Assembly: GCA_020746835.1 (NCBI GenBank) | Contig: JAGPNK010000043.1 | Span: forward strand, 35,069 to 99,068 | From: Stachybotrys elegans | Lineage: Eukaryota > Ascomycota > Sordariomycetes > Hypocreales > Stachybotryaceae | Direction of reading: 5' to 3' | DNA: 64,000 nt | Shown: one piece after another, positions 21,301 through 30,099 of the stretch | Layout: each line of letters begins with the position of its first letter | How positions within the stretch are numbered: position 1 is the stretch's first letter | The notes under the pieces: model-generated | What the model was told of the DNA's origin: nothing | Databases searched by the model: none | The model's input: only the letters and a program-made list of their open reading frames with translations | Position numbers and translations under genes: made by a program

Positions 21301-22183
21301 CAACGGTCATGTGGGTGCAGCAGCAGTGTGCACAACGACACAGGAGAACCGGGCAGCATACATGGGCACCGAGCGAGTCTCAACCGTACATGCCGCCGAG
21401 CTGCAGGGCATCTTGCTGGCTCTACAGATGGCGCGGGAGGACAAGCAGCGGGGCAATACAAGGAGCAGAGTGTGCATATACACAGACAATCAAGCAGCCA
21501 TCAGGTCTTCGGCCAAGCCAAAAGGTAAATCCGGCGCATACCTCCTGAAAGCTATCGCACAGATCACGGAAGAGCTTCAGCAAGGTGGACTGCCAGTGGA
21601 AATCCGATGGATCCCGGCCCATACAGGCATCTGGGGAAACGAACAAGCCGACAAAGCAGCCAAGGAAGCCACAGGATGGAGAGAAGGCGGAGCGACTGGA
21701 CCAAGGGCTGCCGAACCAGCGGAACTATGGGCACTCCGTTCGACGCTCAAGATGTGGACCCACAAGCACGTCCACAAAGCCTGGCAAGACAAATGGGCCA
21801 ACGAAAGCCGTGGCAGAGTCTGTTTCCGGTATACACCGAAGCCAACAAAGAAGGTATTGCAGCTGCACACGAAGCTCAACAAGAGGCAGAGCGCGCTCTT
21901 GATCGGATTGCGAACCGAGAAGATAGCCACCAAGCACTTCCTCTTCAAGCAAAGAGTACCGGGTGTTACGGACAATAGATGCCCCTGCGGACAAGGACGA
22001 CAAACGGTATTGCACATCCTCCTGCGATGCCGGAAACATCGACAACTCCGGAACCAGGAACTCGGTGATATCCTAGGACTAAGCGACCTTCGAAGGGTGT
22101 TGGGAGAGCGCAAAGCAGCCGCGAAAGCCGTCAGATTCATGGAACAGACAGGGACCCTTGGGCATCTCGGGGTCGAAACGTAG
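18365..22183 (+). CDS. LINE ORF2 polyprotein: APE-type endonuclease, reverse transcriptase, RNase H
   Basis: 1272 aa with no interruption. Residues 1-230: endonuclease/exonuclease/phosphatase fold (LSILQYNVRKSK, ILAIQEPW, VVGDFNLHHEIWGG, NHDSDHLPI). About 440-750: reverse transcriptase with NKAPGPDGITNKAL (about 462), YRPIALLSTVGKIMESVLAK, HVGGRKGKSTEHA, LLLLDISGAFDNVSH, GIPQGSNLSPILYIFYNADL and the catalytic GFIDDTAIL (about 683). About 965-1100: RNase H with IYTDGSG, AAELQGILLALQMA, YTDNQAAI and WIPAHTGIWGNEQADKAAKEA, so D-E-D-(H)D residues are all present. Near 1206 a Cys/His knuckle, CPCGQGRQTVLHILLRC, ends the protein, as in Tad/I elements. All catalytic residues I can check are intact. 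Confidence 0.95.
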   Translation: MSRSDQLSILQYNVRKSKDTVMASLLRDQQIEKYDILAIQEPWRNPFQNTTHHPARDKFFLCYPTQTDGLPARVCFFVNKRLDNSMWHFKEHSRDLCSIIISTKEEEGEARQIAITNVYNSPQRTEGRASAVAQLGRTLGSLTNMEHVVVGDFNLHHEIWGGTIEQSPEAETEDLISTMDKYGLISLLQPGTITYEENGARTTIDLSLATANLADRLIRCEVESSMNHDSDHLPIATCIDTRIVCRQTQPRRNWKAMDKKAFTSELEKRLPPRRRPRTKTALDNYVEEIVAALTQAIDVSVPTSTPCSKAKAGWNEECSHMLAETKRLRRIYSATHTEEAWEAYRVARNKKGKTIKKALRKMHRDTIETAAESPEKLWRVAKWARSRESQGSELTPVIKDPATAQEATTPREKAKLFRDVFFPNPPEADLSDMDGATYPEQVKLPKITIDEVEDAILATASNKAPGPDGITNKALQAGVTHIKEHLTRIFNASLDLGYCPQHFRSSTTVVLRKPGKSDYTIPQAYRPIALLSTVGKIMESVLAKRLSYLVETYELLPQTHVGGRKGKSTEHAFHLILDKIYEAWNNGQVASLLLLDISGAFDNVSHKRLLHNLRKRRVDEKMVRWIASFLKNRRTRITVDGFLSEPYRTETGIPQGSNLSPILYIFYNADLIEVCNDEESISAGFIDDTAILTWGDSTMETCGKLGSALRKAKGWATTHASILSPGKFQLTHFTRARTKFDINQALQTETESIQPSPASKYLGLLMDTKLLWKAHIDEMERKVTKTIAALSSLGSSTWGIPMRELRTIYRGVAIPQMMYACSAWSNANWSANGEPISTKALTKLQSLQARGARVISGAYRATSVPALNIETHLLPVEEQILKHNIDTLARIGPAERPPFESTNSRRKRKSPRQAIEQTIRDLEGPNIRRQEQASAYITPPWWRGPRCYIEGNTKAAKQKHLEQLSDHTAIHIYTDGSGVNGHVGAAAVCTTTQENRAAYMGTERVSTVHAAELQGILLALQMAREDKQRGNTRSRVCIYTDNQAAIRSSAKPKGKSGAYLLKAIAQITEELQQGGLPVEIRWIPAHTGIWGNEQADKAAKEATGWREGGATGPRAAEPAELWALRSTLKMWTHKHVHKAWQDKWANESRGRVCFRYTPKPTKKVLQLHTKLNKRQSALLIGLRTEKIATKHFLFKQRVPGVTDNRCPCGQGRQTVLHILLRCRKHRQLRNQELGDILGLSDLRRVLGERKAAAKAVRFMEQTGTLGHLGVET

Positions 22184-22515
22184 CCAGACGATGTCGGGCG
22201 CTGGGGGGAGACTGTAGGTACGCAGACCCGTATATGAGGCGACGATAGCCGCTTCGACAGAGCCTAAAAGTACTGTACATTAGTAGAGAACCACATTCTG
22301 CACGAGGGCGGTGGCTACGGGTAGAATGTGGTTGAGGAGAAAGTGGGATCATTGGGGACAGCTGGTCAATGTTCGTTGATGTTGGCGAAGTGGGGCGAGC
22401 CTCGGATTAACATCCGGAGCGAGCTTCGGCTGTCCGCCAACCCCGCTAACCGGGCATGGCTGCTTATGTATCTAGCGGCTACAACCGAGTAGGAATATAA
22501 CCTAACCTAACCTAA
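22184..22515 (+). other. LINE 3' untranslated region with (CCTAA)n tail
   Basis: The last 20 bases before the target duplication read TATAACCTAACCTAACCTAACC-like, that is three to four CCTAA units instead of poly-A. Simple-repeat tails are known for several fungal and insect LINEs; this unit is one base shorter than the fungal telomere complement CCCTAA. Confidence 0.85.
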
Positions 22516-22528
22516 CCCTCACGATTGG
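22516..22528. repeat. LINE target-site duplication, 3' copy
   Basis: CCCTCACGATTGG. It contains the TGA stop (complement of 22519-22521) of the minus-strand gene next door. Confidence 0.93.
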
Positions 22529-23040
22529 CCCTTCTCCTCCTCCATATCCCGAAGTATCCAATGGCAGCTGGAAATCTCCTGTTGCATTCGTCCCATTATA
22601 ATTCCGATCGCCTGCCTCTTCAATAGCATGCTGATGGAGCTGTCCACCCATTCCTCTGGCTGACCCTCAAGCAGAATAATCGACGTTGTGAGAAATTCCG
22701 CAAGCAATACCCGCACTAGGAAGTATAGAGCCCAGAAGTTGACAATATGCTGCCGGATAGATGCCTCGCCGTCCGCCGACAAGCTATCGAGTACTCGATC
22801 AACACCGCTGGGCGGCAGTCCATGGCGACACTTTGGGCGACTCAAGAACCCCTCTATGTCGGAATCCGATGGAAGGTTATGACTGCATGCTCTCTGGAGG
22901 GCTTGGCCAAGGGCTGAAGTTAGGTCTACCCCCATTATATTGAGATGTGTGCCCAAACAGTAGGGGTCATGGACGAGTCCGGCATCGCTCAGTATGTCAC
23001 CGCAGACGGCCATTTCGGAGGCGGCATGCGCGTCATCCAC
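22519..23040 (-). CDS. hypothetical protein whose stop codon lies at the LINE insertion point
   Basis: 173 aa from the ATG at 23040 to a TGA at 22519-22521 inside the target duplication. Because the duplicated bases include the stop, the protein end is unchanged, but its 3' untranslated region is now LINE sequence. The protein has helical segments LTSALGQALQRACSH and HIVNFWALYFLVRVLLAEFL (one hydrophobic helix) and GRMQQEISSCHWILRDMEEE. I do not recognise the family. An upstream exon cannot be excluded. Confidence 0.55.
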   Translation of the reverse strand: MDDAHAASEMAVCGDILSDAGLVHDPYCLGTHLNIMGVDLTSALGQALQRACSHNLPSDSDIEGFLSRPKCRHGLPPSGVDRVLDSLSADGEASIRQHIVNFWALYFLVRVLLAEFLTTSIILLEGQPEEWVDSSISMLLKRQAIGIIMGRMQQEISSCHWILRDMEEEKGQS

Positions 23041-23403
23041 CTAGGGCCAAAAGCGCAGTACACCCTCAATGCTGCTGTCTTCAACGTTCGATCGGACCAC
23101 GTTCGTGTAATGCCGGAGGTGGCGCAAGGACCAACGGAGCCCTCCGCGCTGTTCTGGAGTTAGGGATTCGAAATCCAGGACGCTGAAGAAGTTCATGTTG
23201 GTGTGGCGGTGCCTGTATATGGCGTGCGAGAAGCAGAAACCACCTCTGGAGGCGAACCAGGCTTCTACTCATGTCCTTCCCTTCTATGTTCTTCCTGGCC
23301 TCTAACACTGCTCGCAGAATCCGCCTCCCATGTAAGCTCATCCAGCACAAACGACGCCTTACTCGCCGATCGACAATAATAGCCCTGCCCATTGTTGCGC
23401 CCG

Positions 23404-23600
23404 ATCTCTGGTCGCGCTTTCTGCGCTGTTGTTGCGTCGATGGATCTCGAATGGGTTCAGTTCGATGTCATCACAGCCTTTCTCACTACACCAGTATTCG
23501 TGGACGTATGGCTATCTATGGCAGAGGCAGCGACAAGGGCACGCGATATAAGGCCTAGAGGCACGACGCCTGGGCTTTGGGAGCTTCACCAAGGAACTGT
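23404..23600 (+). pseudogene. Ty1/Copia reverse-transcriptase fragment
   Basis: The plus frame reads ISGRAFCAVVASMDLEWVQ then FDVITAFLTTPVFVDVWLSM, matching the Copia RT region around the first catalytic Asp (typical pattern DLE-x-x-Q-x-D-V-x-x-A-F-L). GLWELHQG follows where Copia has LxKALYGL. No LTRs, integrase or RNase H are present; an old internal fragment of about 200 bp. Confidence 0.65.
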
Positions 23601-23754
23601 ATCAACATCGTCTGGCTGTTGCGGGAAAATAAGCGCACGACCCTTTAGGCGGAGAAGCATGCAGTGTATGTAATGGTGGTAGAGGTAGAAGAAATGTACA
23701 CCGGCCAAGAAGTAGTGGTAAGTAGGCAGCTACACACCTTGTTCCTTTTTAAAA

Positions 23755-23866
23755 TACTGCTGCAGTCATCGAAAACCTTAAGATCGTCTTTATCGTCAGA
23801 GGGGGCCTCCTTGAACTCGCTGGTCTGTATCCCATTGGGGCACACGAACAAGAAATCCCACATTAC
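23755..23866 (-). repeat. dispersed coding-like repeat, copy 1 (inverted relative to 32982)
   Basis: The minus strand reads FVCPNGIQTSEFKEAPSDDK followed by DDLKVFDDCSS. The plus strand at 32982-33070 reads FVCPNGIQTSDFEEAPSDNK. DNA identity is high over about 75 bp. Conservation of the frame suggests a fragment of a repeated gene or transposon; I do not know which. Confidence 0.7.
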
Positions 23867-24207
23867 AAATACTGCCGCTGTCTGGCCATCACCTGTTTAC
23901 CTTGCTCTCAACCCATTGCGTTCCCATCTTCTTTCTCGTACCCTCGCTTTCCCCTTCATGATTCTGAGCCACTACCGACTGGTAGTACGTCTGCCTCAGC
24001 ACCAACGGTGCGGGGAAAAGCTCCTAGGCGGCGGGGTAGTTTGAATGTCAAAGAATTCTCGGGTCGTTATTCATGGGCATGCTGCACGTGATGGTAGCAG
24101 AGGGGTGGTTGATGTACTCCTGTGATTAGATTGCGAACCACATGCACAAGGCAGTCGTCCTGTATCTGGGTTACTGAAAGATACTTGAATCGTCCAGAAA
24201 CTGACCC
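23867..24207. other. 341 bp, no feature recognised
   Basis: Only short open frames; it contains the 3' flank of the F-box gene to the right. Confidence 0.5.
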
Positions 24208-26229
24208 TTATTGGATTTTCTTCCGGTGGTGGGCCATGTCAAATCCTTGGGACGTGCCGTCTTGTCCCTTGATGGCCCAGTAGAAGGGTTCCTGTGTCCA
24301 AATACACGAACTTGTATCAGAGGTCGCTGTCTGGGCCGTTTCCGGGGCGTTGGGGTTGGAGTCTTGCTCGGATTCCACCGCCTTGCATGCGCCCTCTGAC
24401 CAGCGCGAGCTATCAGCGCCAAGCTCCGCTTGACTTACATTACAGATCACAGATAGGGAGGAGTTACCCTTGCAACTGCTAGCTGCGCAATTCTCGCACA
24501 ATTGTGGAAGCCCTTGCAGCCTCAATGCTGGGTCAAAGGAGACAAGCACAATAGCTTTGAGATTATTCCCAGGGGCTGTCGTCGGCGAGTATATCAGGTT
24601 CCTCTCGTCCAGCGCCCAGTTAGTCTTCTCCAGAGACCCCTGTGGTCCCAAAAGTTTCTGGAGTCGAGTAGATATGGTATCTCTATTGCTTGCGAGCGCC
24701 TCTGGCGGCCAAAAAAATACGCCATTGTCTCCTGGAGGACTGTTGAGTGCATGACTGGAGATTCCGCGTGACCAGGATTGGGCAGCTGATGCATCAGCAA
24801 GATCTATGGCGTCGGCCAGCAGCGGCCTTACCCGAAGGCGCAGGCGCTGCGCAGACGGGTCCGCTAAAGGAAAGTCCTTGACCATGTCGAGGAAGCAGCG
24901 GCAGGATGGGTGATAGGAATGGATGAGGGTTTTGTTGTAGTCAAACGTAGTCCCAATAGACCCGTTATCGCCTACGTGTATGTCTTGGGCTTCGAAAGCC
25001 TCGTAATGCCTCTCACTGTTCCAACTCGCTGGTTCGCGATTAGATGCCTCATCACCCTGGAGCGTATCTGTATCCGATGGGAGGCCGGGGAACTGTAGCT
25101 TCTTCCTGTAGCAGGTACGCTGGGGCTGAGAGCTCGATGGAAGCCATTCCCTGCGGCTTTCGTAGACAAATATATGCCCAGATTCATGGTCCTGGTGTAA
25201 ATTGAGGGTGTTCCAGCGGTCGTCAATTGCCCCGTCCGTTGGTCGCCTCCTCCATGAGGCTAGTTTCGGGAGAATTTCCACTGATAAATGGCTTCCTAGC
25301 CGAAATCGCAGGGCGTGGTAAAACGAGTTCCACTTGTTCTCTTCCGGATCAAGCGTGGCGGAGCTGGAGATGGCATAGAAGTAGTCATCGAATATCTCAA
25401 AGCTGATGTTGGCCCCTACATATTGGCCAATGAGCTGATCCAGGACAATATTTTTACTGTCCCATTCCTGGCTCTTGAAGCTGAAGGCATGAAACACCCA
25501 GCGCTTTGTTCCATCTTCGTGGTCCTGCGATCTGGTGCCATAGTAAAGGTACTGGTGGGTGTTTCTGACGACGATACGCTTGGTTGATCGCAGTCGTTGA
25601 ATACCGACAATGGTTCTGCTTTCAAGATGCAGTAGAAGAAGCCAGGACTTGGAAGAGTTATCCTGCTTCTGGGTGTAAATGCAGGAGAGTATGCCACAGG
25701 CGTAGTACAGTGGATGATAGGCGAAAGATTCGGCCATTCGTGACTCTGGGATATGCTTGAACAATAAACCCTGAATGTTTATTGCGTACTCGGTAGTGGC
25801 GGCCTCATTCAGGAACAGAAGACGTAGATTCTCACGGTCAATGGAATAGCAGAGGGCTCCATTGACGTAGATGAAGTTTTCGCATACACCTAGGAGGGCC
25901 ACTTGGAAGGGTCTGGCTGTCTTAATGGCGTATTGCCTTTTGATCAAACGTCTGAGGCCTCGGGCGAACTGCCCTGTGCGAGCCGCTTCTGTATACTCGG
26001 GAGAGAACCTAGCATTCTTAGATAGAGTAAGCTACGAGTTCTCCAGGTTATTGGGTCAGGTTGAGCTGCGGCTTTCACTTACTTGGATCAGGGCTTGGTG
26101 GCCAATGCCTCCGTCTCGAAGAACAAAACTCAAGGAGCGGCAGCTCACGGCCAAATGGAAGATGTCGTCAAGGCTTAGGTATCTTGTGATCAGGCCAATG
26201 ATCTCGACAGGCATATCCAGAACGCTCAT
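24208..26229 (-). CDS. F-box protein, paralogue of the gene at 30.1-31.6 kb
   Basis: Exon 1 26229-26083 and exon 2 26016-24208; intron 26017-26082 (66 bp, GTAAGT...TAAG) joins in phase 0, 651 aa. The F-box is at the N-terminus: LDMPVEIIGLITRYLSLDD then IFHLAVSCRSLSFVLRD. The long C-terminal region has beta-propeller-like repeats of Trp/Tyr-rich strands (YLYYGTRS, RWVFHAFSF, NISFEIFDDYFYAISS, WALDERNLIYS). This is the layout of fungal SCF substrate adaptors whose C-terminal domain binds targets for ubiquitination. The last 90 residues are Ser/Glu-rich. An in-frame ATG at 26319 would add 30 Arg/Pro-rich residues; I chose 26229 because the F-box begins directly after it. Confidence 0.82.
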
Positions 26230-27122
26230 ATTGGGCGTTTTGAGGGTGAGGTAGCGTCTGGGCCGCGGAAATCGGCGCGGAAGAGGGGACTGAGAGCATT
26301 GAAATGGAAAAGGCGGCAAGGCGCAGAGCCGCAGAGCTACAGTAGCTCTGAGGGGTCAGGGGTTACAAGGGAGTGGGGTCACATTTTTACTCTCCTCGTC
26401 TCTACCTTTGCATCTCTCACGCAAGGGGCGCTGTGGTGTGGGTGGGCACCGACAATTAGGCTGTTGTACAGGAGAAGAGTTTGGCAGGTCGACGTGGCAG
26501 GATGACGGTCATTGGGCAGGCAGAGCTTGAGGTGATCGAGGTCATTCCGGTGGGGATGAGAGTTTGAACTGGGTGTGGTCGAGGTGCGGTTACGTAGCTG
26601 GTAGGATGCGAGCCTTGCAGCTTGGTCCATTTCTTCCATGGCATTGATCCACATCCATATTCTATGGCCACACCCTCTGCAGCTTCTTATCTAAGGTGTG
26701 GGCGCGTAGTAACATTGAGGTAATGAGAGACCCAAAATGGCTGCAGGGCAAGGATCAGATGTTACTTGTGGCGGCTACCAACACTGAGCTTTTGCCTGGG
26801 TGGTCAAATTGGGGATAATGGTCATCTCCCTGGCGCACGCTCCACCGTCACCTTTCTGGCCTTCTAATTAGGTCTGTCCAGCTGCTGTCCAGCCTGTCAC
26901 GTCAAGGCACAAGTGTCACCTTCGATGCAGCCCAATGCCCCTCACCAGACAAGCTAGACCATAAGAGACTGGATATGGAATCTCCGCATTCCCCGTCAAC
27001 TGGCATCAAGCTGAGACTAGTGAACTCTCTCTACGGACGCTAAATATAGATATGAACTATTATAAACATCTGGGGGAAACTGCCTTCATGCAGGGATAGT
27101 GTTCCCTGGTAATTAACAAGCG
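26230..27122. other. promoter region and intergenic DNA between the F-box gene and the ABC transporter
   Basis: About 890 bp with no supported gene. It includes the presumed promoter of the F-box gene (to the left, minus strand) and the 3' flank of the ABC gene. An ORF at 26299-26671 region has no motif. Confidence 0.5.
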
Positions 27123-29839
27123 TCAGTTTATTTCCAGCAATGGCTGAGGTTCCAGTCCCTCATTCATGCATCTCAGCTCGTAGTACTCCCCACGCTTCGC
27201 CATCAGCTCATCGTGAGACCCTTGTTCCATGATGCGCCCGCCAGGAGCAAGTACTACAATCGAGTCCAAGTGTCGCAATGTCGACATTTTATGCCTGTTA
27301 TCCAGGTTAGCAATTTTAAGTAACCAACTCTAGATAGGCAGAAGCAAAGTGAAAATGTCACTTCATACGTGATAAATATCATAGTCTTGTCCTTGAACCG
27401 TGTTTTGAGGTTTTCTAGGACGACCGCTTCGGTGCGCGGGTCTATAGCACTGGTACCCTCATCGATTACGACAAGACGGGCGTTCGTTTGAAGAAGTAAG
27501 CGTGCTATACAGAGGCGCTGACATTGACCTCCAGAGAAGGGTCTTTGTTGGGGAGGACGTTAGCTTGTTCTTTAACAAGGGGAATCTGACTTACCCTCCA
27601 TCTTTACCCATCACCGTATCGTATCTGTGTGGCTTGTCGTTGATCGCGTCATGGATTTTGGCTAGCCTACAGGCTTCTATAACCTCCTGCTCGGTTGCTT
27701 CCATCCGGCCTAACTGGATGTTCTCCCTGACCGTACGGGTCAAGGTGTGCGGGGCCTGGTTCATTCTCGCAATGTTGGCGTGGATACTGTATCCGGTCAA
27801 TTTGTGCAAGAGTCAATAAACGTGGCAGCACATACGATTCCCTTGTGATGTCCGTGATGTTGTGACCATCGATGAGGAGCTCGCCTGATTGGACCTTGTA
27901 GTCTCCCATGATCAACCCCGCCAGAGTCGACTTTCCGGATCCACTGCTGCCGATAATGCCCACTCGAGTGCCAGCGCGGATATGAAGGTTTAATCCATCC
28001 AGGGTCGTCGTAGCAGCTCCTCTGTGGGAGAATACGATGTTCTTGAATTCTACCTCGCACCCACGGCCGCTCAGCTCCAGCGTCTTGGTCCCATCTGTTG
28101 TTTCGCACGGCAACTCCATTATTCGTCGTAGTCTCGTGGCATTCAACAACGACTCACGCTTCCCGTCAAAAAGATTGATAAAGAACTGGAGGGGTGATAC
28201 GACCAAAGAGAACAGGTTGAGAAGGATAAACATATCGCCCACTGAGCTTTGACGGGCCTCGATTCGGTTCATGACCAATGCCAGGGCTAAGCTTTCGAAG
28301 GCTATAACAATCCACTCGCTGGCGCCGTCGACAATGTAAAACATGCCTGTATACTTGAGATAGTGCTTAGCTTGGTCTTCTTGTTCTGCCTTGTACATAG
28401 AGACCTCCTCGGTTCGGTTATGGTTATCCAATGTCTGCCAGGCATGTATGTGATCGGTGCGCCGGTGCGCCACTTGATAGCATTTAGACATGACGTTGTC
28501 GTAATAACTCCCGAGAAGTGGTAGTAATTTCAGCTGCAGTAGCAACATGAAATTGCCCATGCAGATAATAATGGGTATGATGAGGAGACCGTGCCGCTGA
28601 ATCAGGGCGACGGTGGCGCCGGATAGGCCAAAGGAGTTTGGCAGCAGCTGGAGAAACACATCGTCTAGGATAGCCGGAAGGGAGTCGGCATTGCTGAGAG
28701 CATCGATTTTATCAGCTGGCGGTACTACCGAGTGGAAGTAAGCGCCTAGACGCATGATATGCATATGGGCTGCCGTGTTGAGGTTCTTCGTCCGATATTC
28801 CCGGACCTCCATCCATAATGTTTGGCGCAGGACAGGTATGCCGCCTTTGGATGTTGCCAATCGTAGTAGACACAAATACAGAAATCCCTGCAGAGTGATA
28901 GATCCGCCTGTAGCCAGATGGCCTGCCCAGTAGCCCAGCTTCTGAATCCTCCAGAAATCGAGGGCACATTCGACTATGGTCAGAATGACTGAAGTTAAAA
29001 AGCAAATCTTCAGGTTGTGGTTACCAGATGGCCACACGAACTTGAGGATTATGCTGAACTTCTTTATGAAAGGCCACCAGCCACCCAGTTCTTCCACCTC
29101 ATCCGTGGCGGGACGACGAATGCCCAGTATATCATCGCTAGCAGAGGCCTTAACAGGCGCCTCTCCCTCATCGTCGTCGTTGCTCGATGTTGGGCACTTC
29201 TTGTATCTATTTCGTAGGCGATGGTAAACAAATAGTCCGATGGCTGCGATGCATAATGTCGCCTGGAGTGCTGCACATGCCAAGAGCAGAGATGTGATTC
29301 CATGAAGACTGTGCCTGAAAGCGAAGGGAAAGAGGATACTGCATTCGGCAGCGAGCATAATCAACCAGCAAGGGACATCGAGCCACCAGAGCGGCTTCTC
29401 ATCGGGGGGGGAAGCGGCAAGCCAGGCAAAGGCAGCGGAGAAAAGAAAGGTCTCAGAGGAGACGGGAAGGGGGTCGGGCAGCTGGCCCTGGCTCACCGAG
29501 TCTGTGACAAAGACCACGGTATTGATCAAATACAGAATGATCTGAAAGGTAAGAATTGTGTTAAGGGACAAGAAACGTCTGGGGTAAAGCTGAGCATTCG
29601 ATTTGCGAAAAAATATGCCAACAATGTTAAGAGGCAGAAGAATCAATGCACAGCATAATCAGATGGTATATACCCACGAAGTTTGTGGGTGCGCCATGTT
29701 CTTGGTAGGAAGGAGTACCAGTGCGACCACCAAGCGTGGCCATACTGCCGAACAAGGCTGGCTTTATAGAAACTAGGTGGTTCGCCAGGTCACAACTGGC
29801 AACTGGTTGCCTTGCAGCAAAGCCCCTGCCATTATGCAT
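27123..29839 (-). CDS. ABC transporter, half-size (HMT1/ABCB6-like), five exons
   Basis: Join 29839-29678, 29589-27836, 27786-27595, 27542-27369, 27294-27123, 817 aa; introns 88, 49, 52 and 74 bp, all GT-AG, all frame-restoring. Exon 1 is the least certain. The N-terminal part has several membrane helices ([40 protein letters not shown]). A six-helix exporter domain follows (ILKFVW to [16 protein letters not shown]). The nucleotide-binding domain holds Walker [10 protein letters not shown], signature FSGGQCQRL, Walker [14 protein letters not shown] and the H-loop FITHKMST, all intact. The extra N-terminal helices plus a single NBD match vacuolar HMT1/ABCB6-type carriers of heavy-metal or peptide-metal conjugates. 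It works as a homodimer in the family. Substrate here is unknown. It lies between two F-box paralogues. Confidence 0.88.
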
Positions 29840-29910
29840 GGATTTAGAGCATGGATCAAGACCTGTTAGAGTAGAGCAAGCCCCCAAGCCAACGTGGTGA
29901 TCACTACTCG

Positions 29911-29962
29911 TACACCTGGAGGGTCGCTAATGCAGGATGCTCACCCCCCTCCCCCATTGGGC
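29911..29962 (-). promoter_or_regulatory. conserved upstream module, 70-120 bp before the ABC transporter start
   Basis: Read on the minus strand: a G-rich block GGGGGAGGGGGGTGAGCATC, then GCATTAGCGACCCTCC and GGTGTACG. Nearly the same order and spacing occurs at 32301-32352 (GGTGAACATCTCGCATTAGC), and a looser one at 38645-38700. Shared order of three blocks argues for a binding module rather than chance; the factor is unknown. Confidence 0.45.
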
Positions 29963-30099
29963 CAGTCGTAGTGCTACATACCCCTTAACGCTTCTCAAAT
30001 CCTGCCATCAGACCTGTGGCATGTTCAGATTCAAGAACTTATATTGTCTTTGCAGGTGCATGAAACTAAGAACGCAGCTAATCGATATATATCATATCG

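Larger units (their letters stand above)
16551..22528 (+). mobile_element. full-length Tad-like non-LTR retrotransposon (LINE) with target-site duplication
   Basis: The identical 13-mer CCCTCACGATTGG flanks the element at 16551-16563 and 22516-22528. The element itself (16564-22515, 5.95 kb) has a short 5' leader of about 107 bp with a poly-A stretch, ORF1 (gag-like), ORF2 (endonuclease, reverse transcriptase, RNase H), a 330-bp 3' untranslated region and a tail of CCTAA units. Both ORFs are open throughout and overlap by one base (TAATG), a usual LINE arrangement for re-initiation. A perfect target duplication and intact frames suggest a recent insertion. Presence of RNase H and the fungal host point to the Tad1 clade; I-clade is the alternative. 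Confidence 0.93.

Noticed and set aside
21018..21902. Several plus and minus ORFs of 100-190 aa
   Set aside because: Alternative frames of the GC-rich RNase H region of LINE ORF2.
22496..22515. Interstitial telomere repeat
   Set aside because: The CCTAA units are 5-mers, lie directly before the LINE target duplication and are explained as the LINE tail.
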